Assembly: GCF_003671765.1 (NCBI RefSeq)
Contig: NZ_QPIB01000001.1
Coordinates: 372,001 to 436,000, forward strand
From: Xenophilus sp. E41
Lineage (GTDB): Bacteria > Pseudomonadota > Gammaproteobacteria > Burkholderiales > Burkholderiaceae_C
DNA length: 64,000 nt
Reading direction: 5' to 3'
Below are positions 49,996 through 59,454 of this stretch, piece after piece (position 1 is the stretch's first letter; the number at the start of each line of letters is the position of its first letter). Made by a program: the position numbers and the translations under genes. The notes under the pieces are model-generated. The model saw only the letters and a list, made by a program, of their open reading frames with translations, searched no databases and had not been told where the DNA came from.

Positions 49996-51135
49996 TCAGG
50001 CCCCCTTTGCCTGGCTGGCGATGTCCGGTGTCGACGCTTGCAAGGACGAGGTGCCCGAGGTAGCGGGCACCGGCCGCGCATTCGCCTTCATGCGGATGCG
50101 GTACGCCACCAGCGTGTCGCAGGCCAGCAGCGTGAACAGCAGCAGGCCCTGGAACACCGCGGTGAGCGATTTGGGCAGGCCCAGGCGCGACTGCGCGAGC
50201 TCGCCGCCGATGTAGAACATGCTCATCAGGATGGCCGAGAAGACCATGCCCACCGGATGCAGCCGGCCGACGAAGGCCACGATGATGGCCGCGAAGCCGT
50301 AGCCCGCCGGCACGTAGGGCGTGAGCTGGCCGATGGGGCCGGCCACTTCGAGCGCGCCGGCCAGGCCTGCCGCCGCGCCCGAGGTCAGCAGCGCGATCCA
50401 CACCGCGCGCCGCGCCGAGAAGCCGGCGTAGCGCGCCGCCGCCGGCGCGAGCCCGCCGACCTGCTGCGCGAAGCCCAGGCGCGTGCGGAACAGGAACACC
50501 CACAGCACCGCCACGCCCACCAGCGCGATCGGCACGCCGATCGACACGCGCGAGCCCTTCATGAGCCGCGGCATCTGCGTCACGGCCTCGAAGGTCTTGG
50601 TCTGCGGGAAGTTGTAGCCCATCGGGTCCTTCCAGGGCCCGCCGACCAGCCACAGCAGCAGCAGCGTGGCCACGTAGACCAGCATCAGGCTGGTGAGGAT
50701 CTCGTTGGCGTTGCACACGTCGCGCAGCCAGGCCACGATGGCGGCCCACAGCATGCCGCCCAGGACGCCGGCCACGAGGATGGCCGGGATGATCCACGGC
50801 CCGGTGCCCTTGTCGGCCAGCAGGGCCACCCCGCCGGCGGCGATCGCCCCCAGCACGAACTGCCCTTCGGCGCCGATGTTCCAGACGTTGGAGCGGAAGC
50901 ACACGGCCAGCCCGAGGGCGATGATGAGCAGCGGCGTCGCCTTCACCAGCAGCTCGCCGATGGCGTAGGGGCTCTTGATCGGCTCCCAGAAGAAGACCTG
51001 CAGCCCGCGCACCGGGTCCTTGCCCAGGGCGGCGAAGAGCGCGATGCCGATCACCACCGTGATCGCCAGCGCCAGGATCGGTGAGCCGTAGCTCCAGAAG
51101 CGCGACAGCTGCGGCCGCAGTTCAAGCTTGAGCAT
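49996..51135 (-). CDS. Nucleoside-type ABC permease, first subunit
   Basis: An inner-membrane permease of 379 residues, the NupP/YufP-like partner. Diagnostic stretches are KATPLLIIALGLAVCFRSNVWNIGAEGQF, CNANEILTSLMLVYVA and VPAGYGFAAIIVAFVGRLHP. About ten helices are predicted. The C-terminal tail of roughly 30 residues is polar and Ser/Ala-rich. ATG 51135 lies 14 bp inside the ATPase gene, and the stop abuts the second permease. Confidence 0.93.
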   Translation of the reverse strand: MLKLELRPQLSRFWSYGSPILALAITVVIGIALFAALGKDPVRGLQVFFWEPIKSPYAIGELLVKATPLLIIALGLAVCFRSNVWNIGAEGQFVLGAIAAGGVALLADKGTGPWIIPAILVAGVLGGMLWAAIVAWLRDVCNANEILTSLMLVYVATLLLLWLVGGPWKDPMGYNFPQTKTFEAVTQMPRLMKGSRVSIGVPIALVGVAVLWVFLFRTRLGFAQQVGGLAPAAARYAGFSARRAVWIALLTSGAAAGLAGALEVAGPIGQLTPYVPAGYGFAAIIVAFVGRLHPVGMVFSAILMSMFYIGGELAQSRLGLPKSLTAVFQGLLLFTLLACDTLVAYRIRMKANARPVPATSGTSSLQASTPDIASQAKGA

Positions 51136-52675
51136 GGCTGCCCTCCTCCTCGTTGTGCACCGGGCGCGCGGCGGCCGCGCCGTCCCACAGCCCGCTCATC
51201 CATTCGCCGATCTGCGGCACGGTGGCCGCCGCGCGGTCGATCGAGGGCGACAGCCGCCCCTTGGCGATCACGTGCAGCCGGTCGCTGATCTCGAAGAGCT
51301 CGTCGAGTTCCTCGCTGACCACCAGCACCGCGCAGCCGGCGTCGCGCAGCGCCAGGATCTCGGCGCGGATGAGGGCCGCGGCGCCGACGTCCACGCCCCA
51401 GGTCGGCTGCGAGACGATGAAGAGCTTCGGCTTGGCGTCGATCTCGCGGCCGACGATGAACTTCTGCAGGTTGCCGCCCGACAGCGACTTGGCCGCGGCG
51501 TTGGGTCCGCCGGCCTTGACCTTGAAGCGCTCGATGATGGCGCGCGCCTGGCGCTCCATCTGGCCGGTGCGCAGCCAGCCGCCCGCGCCCACCGCGTCGT
51601 CGCGCGTGAGCAGCAGGTTGTGCGCGAGGCCGAGCGTGGGCACCGCGCCGCGGCCCAGCCGCTCCTCGGGCACGAAATGCAGCCCCAGCCGGCGCCGCGC
51701 ACGCGGGCGCAGGCGGCCGGCCGGCTGGCCGAAGACCTCGACCATGCCGGGCTCGGCCCGCACGTCCTCGCCCGACAGCGCATAGAGCAGTTCCTTCTGC
51801 CCGTTGCCCGACACCCCGGCCACGCCCACCACCTCGCCGCCGCGTACCTGCATCGCGATGGCCTCGAGGTCGACGCCGAACTGGTCCTCGCGCGCCAGGC
51901 TGAGGCCGTTCACGCGCAGGGCGACGGTGCCGATGTTCGACGGCCGGTGCTGCAGCGGCGGCGGCTCGGCACCGATCATCAGGCGCGACAGCGACTCGTT
52001 GGTCTCCTGCTGCGGGTTGCACACGCCTGTGACCTTGCCGCCGCGCAGCACCGTGCAGGCGGTGCACAGCTCGCGGATCTCGTGCAGCTTGTGGCTGATG
52101 TAGAGGATCGAGCAGCCCTCCGACGCGAGCTGCTTGAGCACCACGAAGAGCTTGAGCACGGCCTGCGGTGTCAGCACCGAGGTCGGCTCGTCGAGGATCA
52201 GCAGCTTGGGGTCCGTCAGCAGGGCGCGGATGATCTCGACGCGCTGCATCTCGCCCACCGACAGCGTATGGACGGGCCGCTGGGGGTCGATCTCCAGCCC
52301 GTACTCGCCGGCCTTGGCGACGATGCGGCGCGTGACCTCGGCGAGCGCCAGGCTCTTGTCCAGCCCCAGCCACACGTTCTCGGCCACCGTGAGCGTGTCG
52401 AACAGGCTGAAGTGCTGGAACACCATGCTGATGCCCAGCGCCCGCGCCTCCTGGGGGTTGCGGATGTGGACCGGCTGGCCGTTGAAGTTCACCGTGCCCT
52501 CGTCGGGCTTGACGGAGCCGTAGATGATCTTCATCAGCGTGGACTTGCCGGCGCCGTTCTCGCCGAGCACGGCGTGGGTCTCGCCCGGCTGCACCGTCAG
52601 CGACACGCCGCTGTTGGCCACCACGGAGGGGTAGCGCTTGGTGATGCCCGCAAGCTGGAGTCTGGGGGTGGACAT
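51122..52675 (-). CDS. Nucleoside-type ABC ATPase with two nucleotide-binding domains
   Basis: A cytoplasmic ATPase of 517 residues with two ABC domains, as in NupO/YufO and RbsA. The first domain has Walker A GENGAGKST, Q-loop VFQHFSLFD, signature LSVGEMQRVEI and Walker B LLILDEPTSVL. The second has a degenerate Walker A (VSGNGQKEL), signature LSGGNLQKFIVGRE and a Walker B ending in IVSQPTWGVD, where the catalytic Glu is replaced by Gln. That asymmetry is normal for this family. It is the first gene of the operon and overlaps the first permease by 14 bp. Confidence 0.94.
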   Translation of the reverse strand: MSTPRLQLAGITKRYPSVVANSGVSLTVQPGETHAVLGENGAGKSTLMKIIYGSVKPDEGTVNFNGQPVHIRNPQEARALGISMVFQHFSLFDTLTVAENVWLGLDKSLALAEVTRRIVAKAGEYGLEIDPQRPVHTLSVGEMQRVEIIRALLTDPKLLILDEPTSVLTPQAVLKLFVVLKQLASEGCSILYISHKLHEIRELCTACTVLRGGKVTGVCNPQQETNESLSRLMIGAEPPPLQHRPSNIGTVALRVNGLSLAREDQFGVDLEAIAMQVRGGEVVGVAGVSGNGQKELLYALSGEDVRAEPGMVEVFGQPAGRLRPRARRRLGLHFVPEERLGRGAVPTLGLAHNLLLTRDDAVGAGGWLRTGQMERQARAIIERFKVKAGGPNAAAKSLSGGNLQKFIVGREIDAKPKLFIVSQPTWGVDVGAAALIRAEILALRDAGCAVLVVSEELDELFEISDRLHVIAKGRLSPSIDRAAATVPQIGEWMSGLWDGAAAARPVHNEEEGSHAQA

Positions 52676-52746
52676 GGGTGGCCTTCGGTCGTCGCTCTGT
52701 TTGTGTGTGAAAAACCCTCGAAACGCCCGCGGGGCGGGCGCCAGCA

Positions 52747-52763
52747 GCTATGAATTCAATAGC
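52747..52763. repeat. 17-bp palindrome, GCTAT-N7-ATAGC (copy 5)
   Basis: A perfect five-base inverted repeat with spacer GAATTCA, preceded by GCCAGCA as at 40344, between the purine permease and ABC ATPase genes. Confidence 0.65.
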
Positions 52764-52811
52764 ATGCAAAGTCTCCGCATTGTCACCGCTCCAGAGCCGG
52801 CTGGCGCCGGC

Positions 52812-54113
52812 TCAATGGCCTTCGATCCAGATGAACTTGAACAGGAAGATCCCGCCGATTACCCACACCATCCAGTGCACTTCGCGGCCCCGGCCCGTGA
52901 ATAGCTTGAGCACCGCGTAGGTGATGAAGCCGAAGGCCAGCCCGTTGGCGATGGAATAGGTGAAGGGCATGGCCAGCGCCGTCACGGCGGCCGGCACGAC
53001 CTCGGTGGTCTCGTCCCAGTTCAGTTCGGTCAGTTCCCTCAGCATCAAACATGCCACGAAGAACAGCGCGGGCGCCGTCGCATAGGCCGGCACCACGCCG
53101 GCCAGGGGCGCGATGAACAGGCAGGCCAGGAACAGCACCGACACCGTGAGCGCCGTGAGCCCCGTGCGGCCGCCCGCCTGCACGCCGGCCGCGCTCTCCA
53201 CGTAGGCCGTGGTGCTCGAGGTGCCCAGCAGCGAGCCGGCGAAGATGGCGGCCGAATCGGCCAGCAGCGACTTGTTGAGCCGGTCCATCTTGCCCGGCAC
53301 CAGCAGCCCCGCCCGCTTGGCGACGCCCATCAGCGTGCCGGTGGCGTCGAAGAGCTCGACCAGGAAGAACACCAGGATCACGTTCAGGATGCCGCCGGCG
53401 AGCGCGGCCTTGATGTCCAGCTGCAGGAAGGTCGGCGCGATCGAGGGCGGCGCCGAGAAGATGCCGCGGTACTCGTTGCCCGCGAAGAAGAAGCTCGCCA
53501 GCGTCACGCTCACGATGCCGATGAGGATCGCGCCGGGCACCTTGAGCCGGTCGAGCACCACGATGAGGAAGAAGCCCAGCACCGCCAGCACCGCCTGCGG
53601 CGTGTGCAGGTCGCCCAGCGTCACGTAGGTCGCCTTCGAGGGCGCCACGATGCCGGCGCTCTTGAGCGCGATCAGCGCCAGGAAGAGCCCGATGCCCACC
53701 GTGATGGCATAGCGCAGCGACAGCGGGATGCCGCGGATGATGAGTTCGCGCAGGCGGAACACCGTGACCAGCAGGAACAGGCAGCCCGACACGAACACCG
53801 CGCCCAGCGCCGCCTGCCAGGTGAAGCCCATGTGCAGCACCACCACGTAGGCGAAGTAGGCGTTGAGCCCCATGCCCGGCGCCAGCGCGATCGGGTAGTT
53901 GGCGTACAGCGCCATGATGGCCGTGCCCAGCGCCGCGATCAGGCAGGTGGCGACGAAGACCGACTCCTTCGGCATCCCCGCGTCGCCCAGGATCGAGGGG
54001 TTGACGAAGATGATGTAGGCCATCGTGAGGAAGGTGGTGATGCCCGCCACCACCTCGGTGCGCACGTTCGTGCCGTGTTCGCGCAGCTTGAAGATGCGCT
54101 CGGTCCAGTTCAT
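52812..54113 (-). CDS. NCS2 purine permease, AzgA-like (guanine/hypoxanthine)
   Basis: An inner-membrane purine:proton symporter of 433 residues with about 13 to 14 helices. The family motifs are NVRTEVVAGITTFLTMAYIIFVNPSIL, NYPIALAPGMGLNAYF and GTSSTTAYVESAAGVQAGGRTGLTAL. These place it in the AzgA/GhxP/PbuG branch for adenine, guanine or hypoxanthine rather than the UraA/XanQ branch. An AAGGAG ribosome-binding site precedes ATG 54113. It is 41 bp downstream of the LysR gene on the same strand and follows the xdh genes. Confidence 0.93.
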   Translation of the reverse strand: MNWTERIFKLREHGTNVRTEVVAGITTFLTMAYIIFVNPSILGDAGMPKESVFVATCLIAALGTAIMALYANYPIALAPGMGLNAYFAYVVVLHMGFTWQAALGAVFVSGCLFLLVTVFRLRELIIRGIPLSLRYAITVGIGLFLALIALKSAGIVAPSKATYVTLGDLHTPQAVLAVLGFFLIVVLDRLKVPGAILIGIVSVTLASFFFAGNEYRGIFSAPPSIAPTFLQLDIKAALAGGILNVILVFFLVELFDATGTLMGVAKRAGLLVPGKMDRLNKSLLADSAAIFAGSLLGTSSTTAYVESAAGVQAGGRTGLTALTVSVLFLACLFIAPLAGVVPAYATAPALFFVACLMLRELTELNWDETTEVVPAAVTALAMPFTYSIANGLAFGFITYAVLKLFTGRGREVHWMVWVIGGIFLFKFIWIEGH

Positions 54114-54154
54114 GGGTTGTCTCCTTTTGTTGTGTGTTCGGGAAGCGCGGGCGC

Positions 54155-55099
54155 TCAGGATGGCGGCGGCGGTGGGCGCAGCGACGCCGCCACGCCCTTG
54201 ACCTGCTCGCGCAGCCACTGCGCCGCACTCGACGAATGGGTGCGCTCGTGCCACAGCTGGTAATAGAGCAGCCGCGGCAGGGTGGCGGGGCAATCGAGGA
54301 TGTGCAGCGGCAGCCGCTCGGCGAAACGCTCGCAGAACTGCCGCCCGGTGGTGAGCACCAGCAGGCTCGATGCGACCATGTCCGGCATCAGGCCGAAGTG
54401 CGCGCAGCGGGCCGTGATGTTGCGCTGGCGCCCGATCGCATCGAGCATCTGGTCGATGATCCCGCGCGCGCCGGGGTGCGTGGGCGTTGGGGCGAGGTGC
54501 TCCGCTTCCAGCCAGGTGTCGAGCGTCCAGCCGCGGCGCACCGCGGGATGTTCCGCACTCACCATCGAAACCACCTCGTCGCCGAACAGGCGCGACATGT
54601 GCAGGTCCTCGGGCGGCTTGAGCCAGTTGCCGATGACCAGGTCGAGCTCGCCCTGCGCGAGATGCGCGTGGTAGTCGCCGTCGGACGAGAGGGGGTGGAT
54701 CTCGATGCGCGCCATGGGCGCCAGGCGCTTGACCTGGGTGACCACCATCGGCAGGAAGAGCGGGTCGAGCGAATCGTTGGCCGCGATGCGAAAGGTCGTG
54801 CCCGCCGTCTGCGGGTCGAAGCCCCGCGCATCGGAGAACAGCATCTCGGCCGCGCGCAGGATGCTGGCCGCCGGCTCGATCATGCGCAGCCCGGCGTCGG
54901 TGGGCACCATGCCCGAGCCCGAGCGCACCAGCAGCGGGTCGCCCGCCAGCTCGCGCAGCCGCTTGAGTGCCGCCGACACGGCCGGCTGGTACATGCCCAG
55001 GCGGATGGCGGCGCGCGAGACGCTGCGGTCGGTCAGCACGGTGTGCAGCACGCGGATGAGATGAAGATCGATCTTGTCGAACAGCGCCTGGTCTCTCAT
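54155..55099 (-). CDS. LysR-family regulator within the purine cluster
   Basis: A regulator of 314 residues from ATG 55099. A GTG six bases earlier is possible. The N-terminal helix-turn-helix (LHLIRVLHTVLTDRSVSRAAIRLGMYQPAVSAALKRL) is NodD/PcaQ-like in length, followed by a periplasmic-binding-like effector domain (AANDSLDPLFLPMVV, DLVIGNW). It lies between xdhB and the purine permease, all on one strand. It is a plausible regulator of xdhAB and the permease. The effector, perhaps a purine or urate, is inferred from context only. Confidence 0.9.
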   Translation of the reverse strand: MRDQALFDKIDLHLIRVLHTVLTDRSVSRAAIRLGMYQPAVSAALKRLRELAGDPLLVRSGSGMVPTDAGLRMIEPAASILRAAEMLFSDARGFDPQTAGTTFRIAANDSLDPLFLPMVVTQVKRLAPMARIEIHPLSSDGDYHAHLAQGELDLVIGNWLKPPEDLHMSRLFGDEVVSMVSAEHPAVRRGWTLDTWLEAEHLAPTPTHPGARGIIDQMLDAIGRQRNITARCAHFGLMPDMVASSLLVLTTGRQFCERFAERLPLHILDCPATLPRLLYYQLWHERTHSSSAAQWLREQVKGVAASLRPPPPPS

Positions 55100-55188
55100 G
55101 GCCACATCCCATTCATCGAAGGAAAGCGGGCGTGGTTATAGCGCGCGCGCGGCCGCAAGGCCCGCGCCACAGGCACGGCGGGACATGG

Positions 55189-57612
55189 TCAGCCGGCGCG
55201 CTGGACGGCGGTGATCGCCGACAGGATGGCCTCGCTGGTGGCCGGCGCACGCAGCGGCGGATCGACCCGGTGCCCGCCCACGGCCGACACGGCGTCGCGG
55301 ATCGCGAACAGCACCGAAAAGGGCAGCAGCAGCGGCGGCTCGCCCACCGCCTTGCTGCGGTGGATCGAGTCCTCGGCGTTCGGGCCGTCGAACAGGCGCA
55401 CGTTGAACACGGGCGGGCAGTCGTTGGCCGTGGGGATCTTGTAGGTGCTCGGTGCGTGCGTCGTGAGCTTGCCGCTCGTGGGGTGCCATACCAGCTCTTC
55501 GGTGGTGAGCCAGCCCATGCCCTGGATGAAGGCCCCTTCCACCTGGCCGATGTCCACCGCGGGGTTGAGCGAGCGGCCGGCGTCGTGCAGCACGTCGGCA
55601 CGCAGCAGCTTCCATTCGCCGGTGAGCGTGTCCACCACCACCTCGCTCAGCGCCGCGCCATAGGCGAAGTAGTAGAAGGGGTGGCCCTGCATGGTCTTGG
55701 AGTCCCAGTGCACCCCGGGCGTGGCGTAGAAGCCGTCGGACCACAGCTGCACGCGGTCCACGTAGGCTTCGCCGACCACGGTCGCGAAGGGCAGCTCGCG
55801 GCCCGCCACATGCACCTTGCCATTGGCGAAGCGCACGTCTTCCGGCTTGCCGCCATGGCGCCTGGCCGCGCAGGCCGCCAGGCGCTCGCGGATCTGGCGC
55901 GCCGCGTCCTGGGCCGCCTTGCCGTTCAGGTCGGCGCCCGTCGACGCCGCGGTGGCCGAGGTGTTGGCGACCTTGGTGGTGTCGGTGGCGCTCGAGCGCA
56001 CCCGCTCGAACTCCACCCCGAGCTCATGCGCGACGACCTGGGCCACCTTGGTGTTCAGGCCCTGGCCCATCTCGGTCCCGCCGTGGTTCACGAGGATGGA
56101 GCCGTCGGTGTAGACATGCACCAGCGCACCGGCCTGGTTGAAGTGCGGCACATTGAAGCTGATGCCGAACTTCAGCGGCGTGAGCGCCAGGCCGCGCTTG
56201 AGCACCGGGCTGCTGGCGTTGAAGGCGTTGACCGCCTCGCGCCGCTGGGCATAGGCGCCGCTCTCGGCCAGTTGGCCGACCAGTGCGTGGATCACGTTGT
56301 CGCTGACCGTCTGCCCGTAGGGCGTGACGTTGCGCTCGGTCGTGCCGTAGAAGTTGGCCTGGCGCACGGCCAGCGCATCGCGGCCGACGGCGCGCGCCAC
56401 CGAGTCCATGATGTATTCGACCGCGATCGCGCCCTGCGGCCCGCCGAAGCCGCGGAACGCCGTGTTGCTCTGCGTGTTGGTGCGGCCCGAGAAGCCGTGC
56501 ATAGCCACCTCGGGCAGCCAGTAGGCATTGTCGAAGTGGCACAGGGCGCGCGTCATGACCGGGCCCGACAGGTCGGCCGAGTGGCCGGCGCGCGAGACCA
56601 TCGTGACTTCCGCGCCGAGGATGCGGCCTTCGTCGTCGTAGCCGACCTCGTACTCGTACCAGAAGCAGTGGCGGCGCCCGGTGATCATGAAGTCGTCGTC
56701 GCGGTCCGGCCGCAGCTTCACCGGCCGGCGCAGCTTGTTGGCGGCCACCGCCGCGATGCAGGCGAACAGGCCGGATTGCGACTCCTTGCCGCCGAAGCCG
56801 CCGCCCATGCGCCGGCACTCCACATGCACCTCGTTCGAATGCAGGTGCAGCGCATGGGCGATCAGGTGCTGCATTTCGCTCGGATGCTGGGTGGAGCAAT
56901 GCACATGCATCGTGCCGCCCTCCTTGGGGATGGCGTAGCTGATCTGCCCCTCCAGGTAGAACTGCTCCTGCCCGCCGACGTCGAGCTCGCCCTTGAGCCG
57001 GTGCGGCGCGGCGTCGATGGCCGCACGCACCTCGATGCCCTGCGCGCTGCGCTTCAGGTGCATCGGCGGCACCACGTACTGGCCGCGCGCATGCGCCTGC
57101 TGGGGCGTGATCACCGGCTCGGCGGCCTCGACCTGCGCCGCCTCCTTGGCGCGTGCCGCGGCGCGGCGGGCCTCGGTCCGGGTGCGGGCGATCACTGCGA
57201 AGATCGGCTGGCCCAGGTAGCGGATCTCGCCGTCGCAGAGCAAGGGGTCGTCATGGACGATCGAGCCGCAGTCGTTGGCGCCCGGCACGTCGGCCGCGGT
57301 GATGACGTCCACCACGCCCGGCATGGCGCGGATGGCGTCGAGCTTCAGCCCGGTGAGCCGGCCCGCGGCCACCGGCGACAGGCCCAGTGCGCAATGCAGG
57401 GTGCCGGCCAGTTCCGGCAGGTCGTCGGTGTAGGTCGCTTCGCCAGCCACGTGCAGGTGGGCGGATTCGTGCGGGCGGCTGATGCCCACGCGCGCGCCGT
57501 TGGCGAGCGCCCGGGCCTCGGCATCGGTGTCGATGCGCGCTGCCGTGTTGGCCAGGTAGTCGGCAAAGGCCTCCGCGGATTGCAGCAAGGCGGGGTCGAT
57601 CGGCTTGTTCAT
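55189..57612 (-). CDS. xdhB: Xanthine dehydrogenase, molybdopterin-binding subunit
   Basis: The large catalytic subunit, 807 residues, hydroxylating hypoxanthine to xanthine and xanthine to urate at a molybdenum cofactor. Visible family motifs are ESAHLHVAGEATYTDDLPE at the start, RMGGGFGGKES, TAFRGFGGPQG (active-site Arg and Phe region), GGTEMGQGLNTK (Gln contacting the cofactor) and KAVGEPPLLLP, which carries the catalytic Glu. Length matches bacterial XdhB. ATG 57612 fits the family start, 16 bp after the xdhA stop. A separate xdhC insertion chaperone is not encoded in the window. Confidence 0.96.
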   Translation of the reverse strand: MNKPIDPALLQSAEAFADYLANTAARIDTDAEARALANGARVGISRPHESAHLHVAGEATYTDDLPELAGTLHCALGLSPVAAGRLTGLKLDAIRAMPGVVDVITAADVPGANDCGSIVHDDPLLCDGEIRYLGQPIFAVIARTRTEARRAAARAKEAAQVEAAEPVITPQQAHARGQYVVPPMHLKRSAQGIEVRAAIDAAPHRLKGELDVGGQEQFYLEGQISYAIPKEGGTMHVHCSTQHPSEMQHLIAHALHLHSNEVHVECRRMGGGFGGKESQSGLFACIAAVAANKLRRPVKLRPDRDDDFMITGRRHCFWYEYEVGYDDEGRILGAEVTMVSRAGHSADLSGPVMTRALCHFDNAYWLPEVAMHGFSGRTNTQSNTAFRGFGGPQGAIAVEYIMDSVARAVGRDALAVRQANFYGTTERNVTPYGQTVSDNVIHALVGQLAESGAYAQRREAVNAFNASSPVLKRGLALTPLKFGISFNVPHFNQAGALVHVYTDGSILVNHGGTEMGQGLNTKVAQVVAHELGVEFERVRSSATDTTKVANTSATAASTGADLNGKAAQDAARQIRERLAACAARRHGGKPEDVRFANGKVHVAGRELPFATVVGEAYVDRVQLWSDGFYATPGVHWDSKTMQGHPFYYFAYGAALSEVVVDTLTGEWKLLRADVLHDAGRSLNPAVDIGQVEGAFIQGMGWLTTEELVWHPTSGKLTTHAPSTYKIPTANDCPPVFNVRLFDGPNAEDSIHRSKAVGEPPLLLPFSVLFAIRDAVSAVGGHRVDPPLRAPATSEAILSAITAVQRAG

Positions 57613-57628
57613 CGTGGGCTCCCGTCGT

Positions 57629-59212
57629 TCAGGCGGCAACGTCGTGGGGCATGACGCTCCACACGCTGGTGGCGTCGGCCGCCAGGGCATCCTGGGTGCG
57701 CGTTTCCAGCCACAGGCGCTGGAGCAGGTTCTGCGCGACCTGCAGGCGGTAGTCGGCGCTGGCGCGCATGTCGGTCAGCGGCTTGAAGTCCTGCGCCAGC
57801 GCGGCCTTCGCGGCATCGACGCTGGCCTGGGTCCAGGGCCGGCCGGTGAGTGCCGCCTCGGCCTGCGCGGCGCGTTTCACCGTCGCGGCCATGCCGCCGT
57901 AGGCCAGGCGCACGCTGCGCACCGTCTCGCCATCGAGCTCGACCGCGAAGCCGGCGCACAGGGCCGAGATGTCGCAGTCGAAGCGCTTGCTGATCTTGTA
58001 GCCGCGCAGCTGGCGCTCGAAGGCCGCCAGCGGAATCGCCAGGCCCTGCACGAACTCGCCCGGCTCGAGCCGGTTCTTCATGTAGTCGACATAGAACTCG
58101 GGCAGCGGCATGCGACGCACGGCATCGCCCTTGCGCAGCACGATCTGCGCATCCAGCGCCATCAGGATCGGTGGCGAATCGCCGATCGGCGAGCCGTTGG
58201 CCACGTTGCCGCCCATGGTGCCGGCGTTGCGGATGGGCGGCGAGGCGAAGCGCAGCCATACGTCCTGCAGCGTCGGCGCCCGCCGCACGATGGCGCGCCA
58301 GGCATCTTCCAGCGAAGCGCCGGCACCGATGTACAGCACGTCGCCTTCCTCGCCGATGCGCTTGAGCTCGGCCACGTCGCCCACATAAAGGATGTCGCCC
58401 AGGTCGCGGAACTGCTTGTTGACCCACAGGCCGACGTCGGTCGAGCCGGCGAGGATGCGTGCCTGGGGGTGGGCTTCGCGCAGCGCCGCGAACGCTTCGA
58501 GGGTGACCGGCGCCATGAAGCGGTCGGTGCGCTGGCCCAGCGGCGCGGCGTAGTCGAAGGTGCTCTCGCGCTTCAGGCCCTGCAGCGCCGCCACGATGGG
58601 CGCGGTGTCAAGCCGGACCGCGGGCAGGTCGAACATCTTCTGCCCGGCGTCGAGGATCGGCCGGTAGCCGGTGCAGCGGCACAGGTTGCCCGACAGCTCG
58701 TCGGCCAGCTGCTGGCGCGTGGGCTCGGTGCCTGCCTCGCTGTGGTGCTCGTACGTCGCCCACAGCGACATCACGAATCCGGGCGTGCAGAAGCCGCATT
58801 GCGAACCGTGGCAGTCCACCATCGCCTGCTGCACCGGGTGCAGCTGGTGCACCGGGTGCTTGGTGTGGCGCTCGCCGTCGTGGACGTGGCCGCACTGGGC
58901 CTTCAGGTCCTCGACGGTGAAGAGGGCCTTGCCGTGCAAGGTCGGCAGGAACTGGATGCAGGCGTTGACGGTCTGCAGCTGCAGGCCGCCCACGGCGCCG
59001 GCCGCGCCCTCGGCCGCCAGCTCGCCGATGACGACGGTGCAGGCGCCGCAGTCACCCTCGTTGCAGCCCTCCTTGGTGCCGGTGCAGTGCGCGTCCTCGC
59101 GCAGCCAGTCGAGCACCGATCGGGTGGGGTGGACGTCCCGGACCTCGACCACCTGGCCGCGGTGGAAGAAGCGGATGGGCTGCGCGGGGCGGGCGTTGGG
59201 CGTGTCGTTCAT
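57629..59212 (-). CDS. xdhA: Xanthine dehydrogenase, iron-sulfur/FAD small subunit
   Basis: The electron-transfer subunit, 527 residues. The N-terminal plant-type [2Fe-2S] domain has the ligands in CTGTKEGCNEGDCGAC. A second [2Fe-2S] helical domain has CHGSQCGFCTPGF and CRCTGYRPI. The FAD domain shows ILAGSTDVGLWV and GGNVANGSPIGDSPP. Electrons from the XdhB molybdenum site pass through the clusters to FAD and NAD+. It precedes xdhB in the operon. A hairpin-forming leader lies 108-142 bases upstream of its start. Confidence 0.96.
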   Translation of the reverse strand: MNDTPNARPAQPIRFFHRGQVVEVRDVHPTRSVLDWLREDAHCTGTKEGCNEGDCGACTVVIGELAAEGAAGAVGGLQLQTVNACIQFLPTLHGKALFTVEDLKAQCGHVHDGERHTKHPVHQLHPVQQAMVDCHGSQCGFCTPGFVMSLWATYEHHSEAGTEPTRQQLADELSGNLCRCTGYRPILDAGQKMFDLPAVRLDTAPIVAALQGLKRESTFDYAAPLGQRTDRFMAPVTLEAFAALREAHPQARILAGSTDVGLWVNKQFRDLGDILYVGDVAELKRIGEEGDVLYIGAGASLEDAWRAIVRRAPTLQDVWLRFASPPIRNAGTMGGNVANGSPIGDSPPILMALDAQIVLRKGDAVRRMPLPEFYVDYMKNRLEPGEFVQGLAIPLAAFERQLRGYKISKRFDCDISALCAGFAVELDGETVRSVRLAYGGMAATVKRAAQAEAALTGRPWTQASVDAAKAALAQDFKPLTDMRASADYRLQVAQNLLQRLWLETRTQDALAADATSVWSVMPHDVAA

Positions 59213-59319
59213 GTGGGCATTCGTGGGCAGGCGGCGGGCCGGCGTGGCATTCGGGCCCTCCCCGGGATGTTCGCCCCTGCATCGGCGCCAGGCATACGCC
59301 CCGGTTCATAGGGCTTATG

Positions 59320-59354
59320 TGCGGGCCGGTATGGAGCATACGGGTAAGCCCGCA
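59320..59354 (-). promoter_or_regulatory. xdhA: Structured element upstream of xdhA
   Basis: A nested inverted repeat: outer stem TGCGGGC (59320-59326) with GCCCGCA (59348-59354), and inner stem GTATG (59329-59333) with CATAC (59337-59341) around a GAG loop, with an asymmetric internal loop between them. A further CATAC half-site lies at 59293-59297. It may be an operator dyad or an RNA element in the xdhA leader. Confidence 0.5.
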
Positions 59355-59454
59355 TGAGCGTCGAGCAATTCTCGCGCCACACACCTCCCCGCGCCCCCGC
59401 GCCGCCCGGTCTTCTGCACCCGCGCGCCGCGCGCGGGTGCGGCGCCCTGCCCTT

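Noticed and set aside
59320-59354. Firm call of a known xanthine riboswitch
   Set aside because: I cannot verify the consensus by eye and a protein-binding dyad explains the repeat equally well. Reported only as a candidate element.
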